Positions 17,058 to 26,091 of a stretch of 64,000 bases of DNA are shown one piece after another; position 1 is the stretch's first letter; every line of letters begins with the position of its first letter. The DNA comes from Chryseobacterium sp. CY350 (GTDB lineage: Bacteria; Bacteroidota; Bacteroidia; Flavobacteriales; Weeksellaceae). Below the pieces are notes generated by a model. The model was not told where the DNA came from and searched no databases. It saw only the letters and a program-made list of their open reading frames with translations. The position numbers were made by a program, and so were the translations under genes. The stretch covers positions 434,001 through 498,000 of the forward strand of contig NZ_CP116034.1 in NCBI RefSeq assembly GCF_027945075.1, given 5' to 3'.

Positions 17058-18830
17058 TTAATTGTCTCTGATAACGTGCCCTGTTACGGAAAGCGTGTGA
17101 GTTCCGGTCGAGTTGATGTAGGTGCCGTTGATTGTAAAATCAATATATTGCCCTACGGCTCCAAAATTTATAATCTGTAATGTTAAAGTACTGCCTAAAG
17201 AAGGAATTCCACTCGGTGATGAGCCGCTTCCTATTACATCCAGATGATTGAAAGTGGTGTACGTTCCAACTCCCGATATATTTGAAACGACCATTTGAAA
17301 ACCTCCAAGTCCCGAATTGGGAGGATAACAGGTAACCACCATAGCATTCGTGCCTGTAGAATATTCTGCACCGATTGGAGGAAGCAGATTCTTAGGTGAT
17401 TGGCTGTCAATTTGATAAGTTATATATTCATTGACTGCAGTACAAAGCGTGATATTCCCAAGATTAGTAACAGGGCTCACGCCCGTGAAACTGATTCCGC
17501 TACTGGTCTGCATATTGGCAAAATCATAACCTTCTAAGCTAAACTGTTGATTGGCATTACAAGAAAGAATGTTGATCGAAAACATACCATTGGTAACAAT
17601 CGCAGTACTGCTCTGAAAATAATTGTTTGAACTGCCTCCAGTCTGTACAACAGCAACTCCGTTAGTTACGTTTGCTCCAGCACAGTTCTTTAAAGTTCCG
17701 GTTACTGTAAATGACGTATTGGCAGAAGCAGGGATGATAATATCCGGTAAAGTATGAAGATTTCCTGCCGTAAAAGGTCCTACATTGGCCGTATAAAGCA
17801 CAGTACCGCAAAAATTATATACTTTGAGAACCAGCGTTTCATTTGCAGGAACCAATCCTGAAACTGAACCCGTATTATCCGTCATGCCGTACGTTTCATA
17901 AATCTGCGTGCTTCTCTTTAAGCCAATTTTTAAATTACTCAATGGTTGCCCGGCAGAGTTTTTTACATTCACTTTCAAAGTTGCAAGCGGTAACTGTAGA
18001 TCACAATTCCACCATGAAAAATGGCTTACGTTTCCTACATAGGTATTTCCGACTTTCGTTGCAACGCCTTCTTCCTGCCATAATCCTGAGGTTTCATTGA
18101 AAGCCCATAGCGGAATTGCTGCAGGAGCTGAAGTAGACTGAGCAGCATCGATTGCTAAAGTTATTTCTGCTGTATGATTTGTGGCAATCTGCAGTTTTTG
18201 CCCTGAGGAACCGGTTAATTGTACGTGAAGCATACCAAAAGTTTCCATAATTCTGGAGTTCCCGTTAGAGTTGGTAGCCAGGAATGAACCAGGCATCAAT
18301 TCGTTTAGATACATATTGGACGGTGCTAAATGAAACATCGCGACGTTTACATTTCCAGTATAGTTGCCACCACTTTCATCTTTAAAACTTCCGTCAAATT
18401 TCACTTTTGTGCCATTTGGCAGAGAAACAGTAGAAGGGATTCCCGAATTTACCGTCATCGTATTGGTAGCAGGAATCATCATGATATTGATTCTATTGTT
18501 CCCTGTGGTGGGAACTAATGTTCTGGTCCCATTTAAAAATCCTGCTTTGGTCACTTTAACATAGGCGAAGTTTTCTTTTACATCTGCATCACTGATTGCG
18601 AAGAGACCTTTAATATTTGTCTGTGTTGTCTTTGTACCAACTGTAACGGTAGCGCCAGAAACCGGAATTCCATCTGTAGACAATACCAGACCGTGAAAAT
18701 TTCTTTGAGCCGAGTTTCCAAAACTGAAATCGCCCGCAGCATTTGTCTGATCGACTTCTTCTGTATTACTATCAGTTTTACAAGAAACTAACAGAAAAAT
18801 TAAAGCTAACAAGGTGTATAGTTTACTCAT
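17058..18830 (-). CDS. Large lipoprotein with carboxypeptidase-regulatory-like domains
   Basis: A 590-residue surface or periplasmic lipoprotein: signal peptide MSKLYTLLALIFLL, lipobox VSC with lipidated Cys17. Residues about 45-115 are a carboxypeptidase-regulatory-like beta sandwich (HGLVLSTDGIPVSGATVTVG...). The middle (125-275) is another beta domain ending in VSHFSWWNCD, a motif often seen in secreted Bacteroidetes proteins of unknown role. A second regulatory-like domain (LKVNVKNSAGQPLSNLKIGL, from about 283) follows, and the C-terminus is an all-beta segment without a recognised sorting signal. Role unknown; carbohydrate binding or adhesion is possible. Confidence 0.8.
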   Translation of the reverse strand: MSKLYTLLALIFLLVSCKTDSNTEEVDQTNAAGDFSFGNSAQRNFHGLVLSTDGIPVSGATVTVGTKTTQTNIKGLFAISDADVKENFAYVKVTKAGFLNGTRTLVPTTGNNRINIMMIPATNTMTVNSGIPSTVSLPNGTKVKFDGSFKDESGGNYTGNVNVAMFHLAPSNMYLNELMPGSFLATNSNGNSRIMETFGMLHVQLTGSSGQKLQIATNHTAEITLAIDAAQSTSAPAAIPLWAFNETSGLWQEEGVATKVGNTYVGNVSHFSWWNCDLQLPLATLKVNVKNSAGQPLSNLKIGLKRSTQIYETYGMTDNTGSVSGLVPANETLVLKVYNFCGTVLYTANVGPFTAGNLHTLPDIIIPASANTSFTVTGTLKNCAGANVTNGVAVVQTGGSSNNYFQSSTAIVTNGMFSINILSCNANQQFSLEGYDFANMQTSSGISFTGVSPVTNLGNITLCTAVNEYITYQIDSQSPKNLLPPIGAEYSTGTNAMVVTCYPPNSGLGGFQMVVSNISGVGTYTTFNHLDVIGSGSSPSGIPSLGSTLTLQIINFGAVGQYIDFTINGTYINSTGTHTLSVTGHVIRDN

Positions 18831-18995
18831 ATGTGAATAATTAAAAGTTTTGGCTAATTTAATTAAAAATACATGATGAAAACGTTTTTTTTAAGTAGTA
18901 GCTGCAAATTAGCAGGTAAATTGTATAAACATCGTATTTTACACGGTCAAATACGAATAGCCAACAAAAAAATATAAATAAGTAACTGATCGTTT

Positions 18996-19040
18996 TTTAC
19001 CAAATGGTAAATATGTCAAGGTAAGTATTGTTTAATTTTG
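18996..19040 (+). promoter_or_regulatory. Crp/Fnr-type operator and -7 element of the regulator gene
   Basis: TTTACCAAATGGTAAA (18996-19011) has perfect 7-bp arms TTTACCA/TGGTAAA with a 2-bp centre. The -7 element TAATTTTG lies at 19033-19040, its first base 22 bp after the last base of the operator, and only 5 bp separate it from the start codon at 19046, so the mRNA is nearly leaderless. The same operator recurs in front of the next gene. Autoregulation by the Crp/Fnr-type protein is the natural reading. Confidence 0.7.
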
Positions 19041-19045
19041 TAATA

Positions 19046-19615
19046 ATGAATGAACTAATAAACTATATTTTGAAGTTTGGAAATTTGAACCAACAACAAA
19101 TAGAATTTATCAAAAGCAAAACAACTGAACTGGAATTCAATACAGATGATTTTTTTTCTGAAGCAGGAAAAATTCCGATGCACATAGGTTTTGTTCTTGA
19201 GGGTGTCTTTCGTTGTTATTACTACAATAACAGAGGTGAGGAGGTCACAAACTATTTCATTGATGAGTACAGTTTTGTTTCGGACCAGCAAAAATTCGAT
19301 GCACAAATTGCAGCGTCAGAATATGTGCAAGCTGTTACACCTTGTAAGTTACTTGTTTTCACAAAGAAAAGTTGGGACGAACTTTCAAATACAATTCTTG
19401 ATTGGGATAGAATCGCTGCAAAAGTGGTGCAAAAATGTTTGATGGATGCGATGGACAGAAGAAGTCCATTAGTTTCAGAAGATGCTACAACGCGATATTT
19501 ATCGTTTCTGGAAAAATTTCCAAAAGTGGCCAATCGCGTTCCGCTTTCATATGTCGCCTCATATTTAGGAATTACGCAACAATCATTGAGCAGAATAAGA
19601 AAAAATATTCGATAA
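19046..19615 (+). CDS. Crp/Fnr-family transcriptional regulator (short type)
   Basis: I choose ATG 19046, because the upstream TTG at 19028 lies within the promoter. The 189-residue product has an N-terminal cNMP-binding beta barrel (about 20-120) and a short C-terminal HTH (from about 160) ending GITQQSLSRIRKNIR. The barrel lacks the phosphate-binding cassette motif of true cAMP receptors, as is usual for these small Bacteroidetes regulators; no Fe-S cysteines are seen. The recognition helix QQSLSRIR differs from the RExxxR type of E. coli CRP and fits a non-TGTGA site. Operator copies lie before this gene and before the adjoining dehydrogenase, 77 bp downstream. Confidence 0.88.
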   Translation: MNELINYILKFGNLNQQQIEFIKSKTTELEFNTDDFFSEAGKIPMHIGFVLEGVFRCYYYNNRGEEVTNYFIDEYSFVSDQQKFDAQIAASEYVQAVTPCKLLVFTKKSWDELSNTILDWDRIAAKVVQKCLMDAMDRRSPLVSEDATTRYLSFLEKFPKVANRVPLSYVASYLGITQQSLSRIRKNIR

Positions 19616-19622
19616 GATGCTT

Positions 19623-19667
19623 TTTACCAAATGGTAAATGCTCCTCTAACTAAAAAAGCAACCTTTG
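19623..19667 (+). promoter_or_regulatory. Second copy of the TTTACCA-N2-TGGTAAA operator, with -7 of the SDR gene
   Basis: TTTACCAAATGGTAAA at 19623-19638 is identical to the copy at 18996. The -7 element AACCTTTG (19660-19667) begins 22 bp after the last operator base, the same spacing as at the first copy. The start codon of the SDR gene follows at 19693. Confidence 0.7.
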
Positions 19668-19692
19668 TATCATTAATTTAAATAAATAAAAA

Positions 19693-20556
19693 ATGAGCAA
19701 AAAGATTGTACTAATCACGGGAACAAATAGTGGTTTTGGTTGGCTTACCGCAAATACAGTAGCCTCTTTAGGGCATCAGGTGTATGCGACTATGCGAGAT
19801 ACTGAAGGAAAAAATGCCGAAAAAGCAAACGAGTTGTCAAAAGTAAAGAACATTATTGTTTTGGATGTAAACCTGACTGATGAAACCAGTGTGAAAAATG
19901 CGGTGGAGAGAATTATAGCTAAAGAAGGCACAATTGATGTTTTGGTAAACAATGCAGGTTTCAGCAGAAATGGTGTCGCAGAAAGCTTTACCAAGGAAGA
20001 TCTTCAGGAAATGCTTGACATCAACTTGATAGCACCTTGGAGTTTGATCAAAGCGGTCTTACCATCTATGCGTGAGAAATCTGAAGGCCTGATCATCAAT
20101 ATTACAAGTGGATTTGGAAGATTTGGATTCCCGTTCGCTGCAATGTACAGCTCTTCAAAATTTGCATTCGAAGGATTGAGCGAAGGGCTGCACTACGAAT
20201 TAAGACCTTTGGGAGTAGATGTGGCAATAGTTCAACCGGGCGCATTCCCAACCGAGATGTCTCAAAAATTGGCTTTTGGCTCCGATTCTTCTGTTAATGA
20301 GGGGTATTCAGCGATTGCTGATTTTCCAAATAAGATGGGAGCCGCCGTTGGACAAATGTTTGAAACTTTAAAACCGAACCCGCAAGATGTTGCCGATGCA
20401 ATAGTTGGCCTTATTGATTTGCCAAAAGGACAGAGGCCGTTAAGAACCGTCGTTGATCCATTTACGGGAGCTTTTGTAAAAGCCGCTAATGATGCGGTAA
20501 AAGCAGAATATGAACAGGGCATCGTCGAATTTGGAATGAAAGACCTTCTTATTTAA
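19693..20556 (+). CDS. Short-chain dehydrogenase/reductase
   Basis: A 287-residue classical SDR. The Rossmann motif TGTNSGFG is near residues 9-16, NNAG around 91-94, the catalytic Ser in NITSGFGRFG, and the YSSSK active-site Tyr/Lys pair follows. The RDTEGKNAEK stretch after the second strand (Arg near 36) suggests NADP(H) preference. Substrate unknown. Its promoter carries the operator of the preceding Crp/Fnr-type gene, so it is the likely main target of that regulator. Confidence 0.9.
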   Translation: MSKKIVLITGTNSGFGWLTANTVASLGHQVYATMRDTEGKNAEKANELSKVKNIIVLDVNLTDETSVKNAVERIIAKEGTIDVLVNNAGFSRNGVAESFTKEDLQEMLDINLIAPWSLIKAVLPSMREKSEGLIINITSGFGRFGFPFAAMYSSSKFAFEGLSEGLHYELRPLGVDVAIVQPGAFPTEMSQKLAFGSDSSVNEGYSAIADFPNKMGAAVGQMFETLKPNPQDVADAIVGLIDLPKGQRPLRTVVDPFTGAFVKAANDAVKAEYEQGIVEFGMKDLLI

Positions 20557-20588
20557 TTATTGTTGTTTCATCAATGGATCAAAACATT

Positions 20589-20614
20589 GAAGCCCTCATC
20601 AAAATGAGGGCTTC
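20589..20614 (+). terminator. Probable terminator of the SDR gene
   Basis: Perfect 11-bp stem GAAGCCCTCAT / ATGAGGGCTTC (20589-20599 and 20604-20614) with a 4-base loop. The tail TGTAATTTTA is a weak T-run. Confidence 0.75.
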
Positions 20615-21055
20615 TGTAATTTTATATTGAATTGTAAACGTGGAATTTATAAATATAGATAAGTTAAAACGATTAGCTTTCCAAAAACGAAAAATAAGCA
20701 GAAAAAAAAGTTATTGAGCTTCAGAAAAAAGGCAAGTTCAAAACTTTTTTTAAAATTATCTTATTGGATTAAAAATGGTCACGATTCATATGATCTTTTT
20801 CGTGACCCATCCTGAAAATTCGGAAATAGATCACTAAAAATTCTCAGCTACAGAGTAGAGACAATCGTTAAGCTTGAATTCTCATATGCAATATTCAAAC
20901 GACTTTGTCTATTTTTTGCAACTTCCCAATTTGCTGTCAATAAACCGGTTGTAGTTGACGAAAAGTATTAAAATCATGACTATGGATTTTCCAAATCTAT
21001 AAAATATTACGTTTTGTTGCAAAATTTTGTATATTTGTTGATACGATTTATAGCA
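20615..21055. other. Intergenic region before the S24-type regulator
   Basis: 441 bp, AT-rich, no ORF. TATATTTG at 21030-21037 matches the -7 consensus and lies 18 bp before the start codon of the regulator. The upstream TTTTGTTGCAAAATTTTG stretch contains repeated TTTTGT and may hold an autoregulatory operator. Confidence 0.5.
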
Positions 21056-21820
21056 ATGTCAATTTTTTCAGAAAATATAAAGTTCTTAAGAGATAAAATT
21101 AAAGCATCTCAGCAGAAGGTTAGTGATGAAATTTCAATAACCCGCGGACGGTATGCTACTTATGAGGATGGGCGTTCAGAACCACCGATTGAAATTCTTG
21201 TCAACATTTCAACATACTACAAAGTGAATATTGATTTGCTTCTGACCGTTGATTTAAAGAAGTATCCGTTAGATGAGGTGGTCAATCTTCCCAACAACAG
21301 AATTTTGTTACCGATGAAAGTTGATCATACAGGAGAAAATAAAATTGAAATTGTCCCTCAAAAAGCAAGCATGGGATATCTCAGCGGATATAATGATCCT
21401 GAATTTGTGGAAGGATTACAACATCTTTCACTTCCATTTTTAAGAAATGGAAAGTTTCGGGCTTTTCCTGCGGATGGTGACTCTATGCCGCCTTACAACG
21501 ACGGAACTTATATTGTGGGAAAATATCTGGAAGATAAAAAGGATCTGAAAAAAGGAAAAACATACATCTTTATTACGAAAGACGGTATTGTATATAAAAG
21601 ATATTCAAAGCAAAATGATTCCGGGAGTTTTGTAAGTTCTGATAATTCTTTTTATGAACCTTATGAGATCAAATGGTCTGAAGTCTATGAAATTTGGGAA
21701 TTTGCATGCAGCATCAATACGAAGGAACTGAGAATTGAAAACTTAGAATACCAGGAAATCAAAAGCATGTTTGAGAAGTTGCGACTAGAGATCAGAAGTT
21801 CTCATAAGAATATACAGTAA
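21056..21820 (+). CDS. XRE-family repressor with S24 (LexA/CI-like) peptidase domain
   Basis: I take ATG 21056 (MSIFSENIKFLRDKI); 14 upstream codons from a TTG are not protein-like. The product is 254 residues: an HTH_3 domain (1-65, FLRDKIKASQQKVSDEISITRGRYATYEDG), a linker, and a C-terminal S24 fold (about 125-230) with the nucleophile Ser in GDSMPPYNDGTY and a Lys candidate in GIVYKRYSK. Such proteins are SOS-type or stress repressors that cleave themselves. It lies 111 bp upstream of an AlkB dioxygenase, so control of an alkylation- or DNA-damage response is plausible. Confidence 0.85.
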   Translation: MSIFSENIKFLRDKIKASQQKVSDEISITRGRYATYEDGRSEPPIEILVNISTYYKVNIDLLLTVDLKKYPLDEVVNLPNNRILLPMKVDHTGENKIEIVPQKASMGYLSGYNDPEFVEGLQHLSLPFLRNGKFRAFPADGDSMPPYNDGTYIVGKYLEDKKDLKKGKTYIFITKDGIVYKRYSKQNDSGSFVSSDNSFYEPYEIKWSEVYEIWEFACSINTKELRIENLEYQEIKSMFEKLRLEIRSSHKNIQ

Positions 21821-21931
21821 CAGCTTTATTTTAAACTGAATAAAAGCTTTCCAGCTATAAGACTTAAAACACAAATAATGGAAATTCCCAAATGGGATTT
21901 GTAACATTAATTTATAAAAGTGAACAGCATA

Positions 21932-22546
21932 ATGGGTCAACTCAGTTTATTCAGCGCAGAAGAATTCTATACTTTTCCGAAGGAATTATTAGAGTTCAGA
22001 GAACATTTTCTAACGACGGAAGAATCAGATCGGCTTTTTTCTCAACTTTTGGAAAATACTCCGTGGAAACAGAGAACCCAGACAATGTATGACAAGAAGG
22101 TATTAACGCCACGTTTAACAGCTTGGTATGGTGATGGTGAAAAGTCGTATAAGTTAGGAGGAAGCGAATTTGAAGTGAATGCCTGGACCCCTGAATTGCT
22201 TGCTTTAAAAAATAAAATTGAACAGGTTTTCGAACATGAATTTAATTCAGTTTTGTTGAATTTGTATCGTGATAATAATGATTCTGTAGCATGGCACCGG
22301 GACAAGGAAAGTAGGTACGGTGATAGACCGGTCATCGCGTCTTTAAGTCTTGGACAAACCAGAAAATTCGATTTTAGAAAACTCAATCATCACCAGAGCA
22401 GACACAGTATACCGCTTCCGAATGGTTCTTTGCTTTTGATGAAAGGAGATCTTCAGGAACACTGGGAACATCGTATCGCTAAATCTTCTCTGTTGATGAA
22501 AGAAAGAATTAATTTGACTTTTAGATTGGCGAACGAACTTAGCTAA
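21932..22546 (+). CDS. alkB: AlkB-type 2-oxoglutarate/Fe(II) dioxygenase
   Basis: I start at ATG 21932 (MGQLSLF); a GTG four codons earlier is possible. The 204-residue protein has the AlkB fold. The iron ligands are His122 and Asp124 (WHRDKE) and His180 (WEHRI). The 2-oxoglutarate arginines are Arg192 and Arg198 (RINLTFR). The nucleotide-recognition region LTPRLTAWYGD and the NLYRD strand are also present. It repairs 1-methyladenine and 3-methylcytosine by oxidative demethylation. The S24-type repressor just upstream is the likely regulator. Its sequence is closest to the ALKBH2/3-like branch that acts on DNA and RNA. Confidence 0.9.
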   Translation: MGQLSLFSAEEFYTFPKELLEFREHFLTTEESDRLFSQLLENTPWKQRTQTMYDKKVLTPRLTAWYGDGEKSYKLGGSEFEVNAWTPELLALKNKIEQVFEHEFNSVLLNLYRDNNDSVAWHRDKESRYGDRPVIASLSLGQTRKFDFRKLNHHQSRHSIPLPNGSLLLMKGDLQEHWEHRIAKSSLLMKERINLTFRLANELS

Positions 22547-22561
22547 TGACAATTGTGTCGT

Positions 22562-22604
22562 TTTCAGATAAGGCGAAAATTTCTCTTTTTGTCATTATCT
22601 GAAA
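22562..22604 (+). terminator. Possible terminator after alkB
   Basis: TTTCAGATAA (22562-22571) and TTATCTGAAA (22595-22604) form a perfect 10-bp stem around a 23-base loop. No T-run follows, so confidence is low. Confidence 0.4.
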
Positions 22605-22919
22605 TCTGAGAATGATGAAATTCATCAAATCTCCATCTCAACTCAAAATCATTTAACGAAATTCTTTCTTTTGTCAATTTGAATATTCAACCCTTTAAAT
22701 TTTTTTTTAAAATAAAATGTCTACAGTTTTTAAGTGTAAAATTTTCGATGATTTGAATAGTCTTAATTTATAAAACCTTATTATCGGAAATTTAAAATTA
22801 TTAATAAAAAATTATCTTCAATTTATTTTATTCTTCTAAGATTTAATTTCCATGTCAATTAAATGTGCTTTATTACCCGTTTCAAATAAAAAGTGAGAAA
22901 ATTATATCAATTACAGCGA
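22605..22919. other. AT-rich intergenic stretch, nothing recognised
   Basis: About 315 bp between convergent genes with very high AT content. No ORF or structure that I can support. Confidence 0.4.
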
Positions 22920-23195
22920 TTAAGAATACTCCACAATAATGTCATCCACATAACAATACATCCATTGCTCACCGGCCGCTGATGAGATTACGACAGGATG
23001 TAATTCTTTTTTACAATGGTGTGACATATGTTGCATAGGAGAAGAGTCACAACATAACGTGGTGCCGCAAGTTTGACAGGTACGTAAATGTACCCACTGC
23101 GTGCCTTCTTCTATACAGCTACTGCACTCGTTTTTCTGAGCTGTCTTCAGCTTTTTTACTGATGTGATATGATCACACAAATTATTATTTTCCAT
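22920..23195 (-). CDS. UBP-type zinc-finger protein
   Basis: A 91-residue protein consisting almost entirely of a UBP-type (ZnF-UBP/BUZ) finger: CDHITSV at the start, CSSCIEEG (24-31), CQTCGTTLCCDSS (about 40-52) and HHCKKELHPVVIS near the end, which supply the Cys/His zinc ligands. In eukaryotes this finger binds the free C-terminus of ubiquitin. Bacteria have stand-alone copies of unknown partner. It is coupled to the flavoprotein gene: only 2 bp separate that gene's stop from this start. It probably acts with it, perhaps as a thiol/zinc partner. Confidence 0.88.
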   Translation of the reverse strand: MENNNLCDHITSVKKLKTAQKNECSSCIEEGTQWVHLRTCQTCGTTLCCDSSPMQHMSHHCKKELHPVVISSAAGEQWMYCYVDDIIVEYS

Positions 23196-23197
23196 AA

Positions 23198-24436
23198 TTA
23201 TAATTTTGATAAATATTGATGTACCTGTGTTACCGCCATCGCACCTTCCCCGACGGCCGATGCAACTCTTTTCACTGAATTAAACCTTACATCACCTGCT
23301 GCAAATGATCCCGGAACGCTCGTCTCCAAATGGTAGGGTTGTCTGTCTTCGCTCCAGCAGCTTGTAAATTGATCTTGGCCAATCAGATCGCTTCCGGTGT
23401 AAAGATAACCATTGATGTCCCGGCAAATTGCTGTTTCAGAAGCCCATTGCGTATTGGGTTTGCCTCCGATGCATATGAATAGTTTGGAAGTCTCATGCCA
23501 TTGTTCTGTTTCTTCTTTAGAATTGGCAATTTTGATTTGCTGCAGATGATCATCACCGTCAAGCTCAATAACCTGGGAGTGATATAAAACTTCTATATTA
23601 CCGATACTGGAAATTCTTCGGATCAGGTAGTCAGATAAGGTGTCTGAAAGGTTTCCTTTTCTGATAACCATAAACACTCGTTTTGCAAAACCCGAAAAAT
23701 AAACCGCAGCCTGACCGGCAGAATTGCCTCCTCCAACAATATACAGATCTTTATCCTGACAAAAATATGCTTCGCTGGCACCAGCACCGTAATAGACACC
23801 TTTGTGAAAAAATCTGTTTTCATCAGGAAGATTCAGACGCGCATATTCTACTCCGGTAGCACAGATATTGGTTTTGGCAACAAGTTTTTCACCCGTAGCA
23901 AAGTCTACATGAATTTTTTTGTCGTAAAATGTACCTTTTACGCCTTCTTTCAAGAGCAGTATTTCCACACCGAACTTTAAAGCCTGCTGCCTTGCGCGCT
24001 CAGCTAAATTGGCACCCGAAATACCGTTTGGGAAACCTAAGTAATTTTCAATCATAGAACTTGTCCCTGCCTGACCGCCGACTGCCTCTCGCTCTATTAA
24101 AATCGTTTTAAGACCTTCTGAAGCGGCATAAACGGCGGCACTTAATCCAGCAGGCCCGGCACCGTAAATTGAAAGGTCATACTCTTTATATTTTGGTTTG
24201 GTAATCCATCCAAGAATACTGGCAATCTCTTCCAGTGAAGGGTTTACGATCAGTTTTCCGTCTGGAAATTCTATCATAGGATGCGCCTCGGGATTCAAAG
24301 TGTATAGGTCTCCTTGTTCAGATTCATCAGTTTTCAGATCAACCCATTCAAAGTCGACAACACTTCGGTTTAAAAAATCTCTTATTGGATATATTTCCGA
24401 GGAATCTGGCCTACCGTACAATTTTAATTTATTCAT
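23198..24436 (-). CDS. Thioredoxin-reductase-like flavoprotein with N-terminal glutaredoxin-like domain, no CxxC
   Basis: A 412-residue protein. Residues 1-78 look like a thioredoxin/glutaredoxin fold (KLYGRPDSSEIYPIRDFL) without the usual Cys pair. Residues 85-410 follow the TrxB plan: FAD motif GAGPAGLSAA (about 93-102), the NAD(P)-binding GGGNSAGQAA, and the AAGDVR FAD motif near the end. The redox-active CATC motif of thioredoxin reductase is absent from its usual place. It is upstream of, and coupled to, the UBP finger gene. The reaction is unknown; NAD(P)H-dependent reduction of an external disulfide, or a sensor role, are possible. Confidence 0.85.
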   Translation of the reverse strand: MNKLKLYGRPDSSEIYPIRDFLNRSVVDFEWVDLKTDESEQGDLYTLNPEAHPMIEFPDGKLIVNPSLEEIASILGWITKPKYKEYDLSIYGAGPAGLSAAVYAASEGLKTILIEREAVGGQAGTSSMIENYLGFPNGISGANLAERARQQALKFGVEILLLKEGVKGTFYDKKIHVDFATGEKLVAKTNICATGVEYARLNLPDENRFFHKGVYYGAGASEAYFCQDKDLYIVGGGNSAGQAAVYFSGFAKRVFMVIRKGNLSDTLSDYLIRRISSIGNIEVLYHSQVIELDGDDHLQQIKIANSKEETEQWHETSKLFICIGGKPNTQWASETAICRDINGYLYTGSDLIGQDQFTSCWSEDRQPYHLETSVPGSFAAGDVRFNSVKRVASAVGEGAMAVTQVHQYLSKL

Positions 24437-24939
24437 AAGTTCATTTATGTAATAGGATATGATACCGTAATTTATAAAAATAAAATGTATTTAAACATCA
24501 TTTGTGTTGATAATAAGTTGCAATATTATCTTGTTACATCAAAGACTTCTGCAATGTCTTATAAGTACTAATTTTTATATTTTGATTGTTTATTCTCTTC
24601 TAATTTAATAAGTTTAAACTATATTTTGTCAGTTATTTTCAGAAATCTTTAACTATAAGTTGAGGTTTTAACTTCATAAAGTTATTGGAGTTTTAGAGCT
24701 TTAAAAGTATTATGTATCACAGTAGTGCAAAAAAAATATCTTAAAAATTAGACTTCGACTTTTCTATGCTCTTAATATTCTTTTGTCGAGAGTAAATTTT
24801 ATAAGTTTTCCTTTTGTAATTTTGGATGAATTGTTTTTCAAATAATACTTCGAAAGCCAATCTGTGTGGGGAAAAAAAGCTTAATTATTTAAGGAAGGGA
24901 AGGACTGTGGATTTTAGATGAAATGAAATCTCACAATGA
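24437..24939. other. AT-rich intergenic stretch, nothing recognised
   Basis: 503 bp between the divergently isolated minus-strand genes. I see neither an ORF nor a hairpin of note. It should hold the promoter of the flavoprotein gene. Confidence 0.4.
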
Positions 24940-25275
24940 TTAATATGTTTTTATCCTTTTATTTTTCAGGCCAATTATTGTGTAGGTGTAATCCTGATCA
25001 CGGTGATAAAAGATGATCGTTAGCGGAATCCCAAAAGTGTATTCGGTGATACAAATATTATAAATCCTGTTATTTTTAATAAAAAAAGTAATTTCATCAG
25101 TTAGTAGAAATTTACATCTGCTATGGTGATAAAAAACAATGTCCTCATTAATGGTACTTTGAATTTTTAAATCTGATAAAACCATTTCCTTGGGCATATC
25201 CAAATATCTCTTAAGGTATAACTCAATTTTTTTTAACTTTCCTATCATTAATATTATAGAATTTGTTTGATGCAT
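24940..25275 (-). CDS. Hypothetical protein (111 aa)
   Basis: I start at ATG 25275 (MHQTNSIILMIGKLKKIE); the 17 codons before it run from a TTG and are not convincing. No family recognised. The protein is basic and beta-rich in the second half (FYHHSRCKFLLTDEITFFIKNNRIYNICITEYTFG), with Ile/Tyr-rich strands. No signal peptide. Isolated gene with no obvious partner. It could be a spurious or strain-specific ORF. Confidence 0.45.
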   Translation of the reverse strand: MHQTNSIILMIGKLKKIELYLKRYLDMPKEMVLSDLKIQSTINEDIVFYHHSRCKFLLTDEITFFIKNNRIYNICITEYTFGIPLTIIFYHRDQDYTYTIIGLKNKRIKTY

Positions 25276-25488
25276 TCTTATATTCCGGAGTTTAAAATAT
25301 GTAGAAATATCCAACGGCTGTAACAATACTACGCCAGTCTCAGAACTGTAACAAATAGATATAAGTTCATTTTACTGAAAAAGGGTATGTCTTTTTTCTA
25401 ACAATATTGCACGTCATCAGTGCGATGCGATCTTGAGATTGTTGATTTGTTGACTGTGTTAAATTTAAGAATTAAGAGATCTAATTTA

Positions 25489-25986
25489 TTATGTGATGTT
25501 CTTTTGATTTTGAAGGAATTGCGATGGCGACACATCTGTAACTTTTTTAAAGGCGTTGGCAAATTTGCTTTGTGATGAAAATCCGGCCTCCTCAGCTAAA
25601 CTTGCAATTTTATACTTAAGGTACTTAGGTTCGGATCGTATCTTAGCAATAATATAATTGATCCTCAGTTCATTGATGTAATTGTTAAAATCTTTTTCTG
25701 TGAAGCGATTGATTACGTATGAGAGATATTTCGTATTCGTCTCGCAATACGTTGCTAAATATGGAAGTGATATAGTATTACGGGTATATAGTGTTGTTTT
25801 TTCAAACTTTTCCAGTTTTGCAAGAATTTTTAGTTCAGTGGCGACTGGCATCATGGGTAGCTGCTCTGTGTTGTTTACTGCTCTTTGACCATCAGTAATT
25901 TCTTTAGTTTCGATCTGCGTTTTAAGATCGGAAAAGCTTTTCTGTACATCATTGAAATGAATGATGGTGTATGTTACAACAACCAA
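25489..25986 (-). pseudogene. N-terminally truncated AraC-type regulator remnant
   Basis: The C-terminal 100 residues are a clear AraC HTH pair: SLPYLATYCETNTKYLSYVI and KIASLAEEAGFSSQSKFANAFKKVTDVSP. Upstream there is only a short linker (HFNDVQKSFSDLKTQ) and the frame is closed by a TGA directly before a TTG at 25986; no in-frame ATG occurs before the middle (MMPVATEL). Bacteroidetes regulators with this linker normally carry a long N-terminal TPR sensor and a transmembrane helix (the VVVTYTII here looks like the tail of one). I therefore read it as the 3' remnant of a TPR-AraC gene. A short functional protein from an internal start is less likely. Confidence 0.6.
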
Positions 25987-26059
25987 TCAGTTGGCACTGT
26001 ATAACGGCAGAGAATGGTCTTTTTGGACCAAACCTTAAACAATACTATTTTTTTAATGC

Positions 26060-26091
26060 AATAGCCACTTCCTAATGAAGTGGCTATTTTT
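26060..26091 (+). terminator. Strong orphan terminator
   Basis: AATAGCCACTTC (26060-26071) and GAAGTGGCTATT (26077-26088) form a perfect 12-bp stem with a 5-base loop and a T-run on the plus strand. No plus-strand gene ends nearby, so it is probably left over from a deleted gene. Confidence 0.85.
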
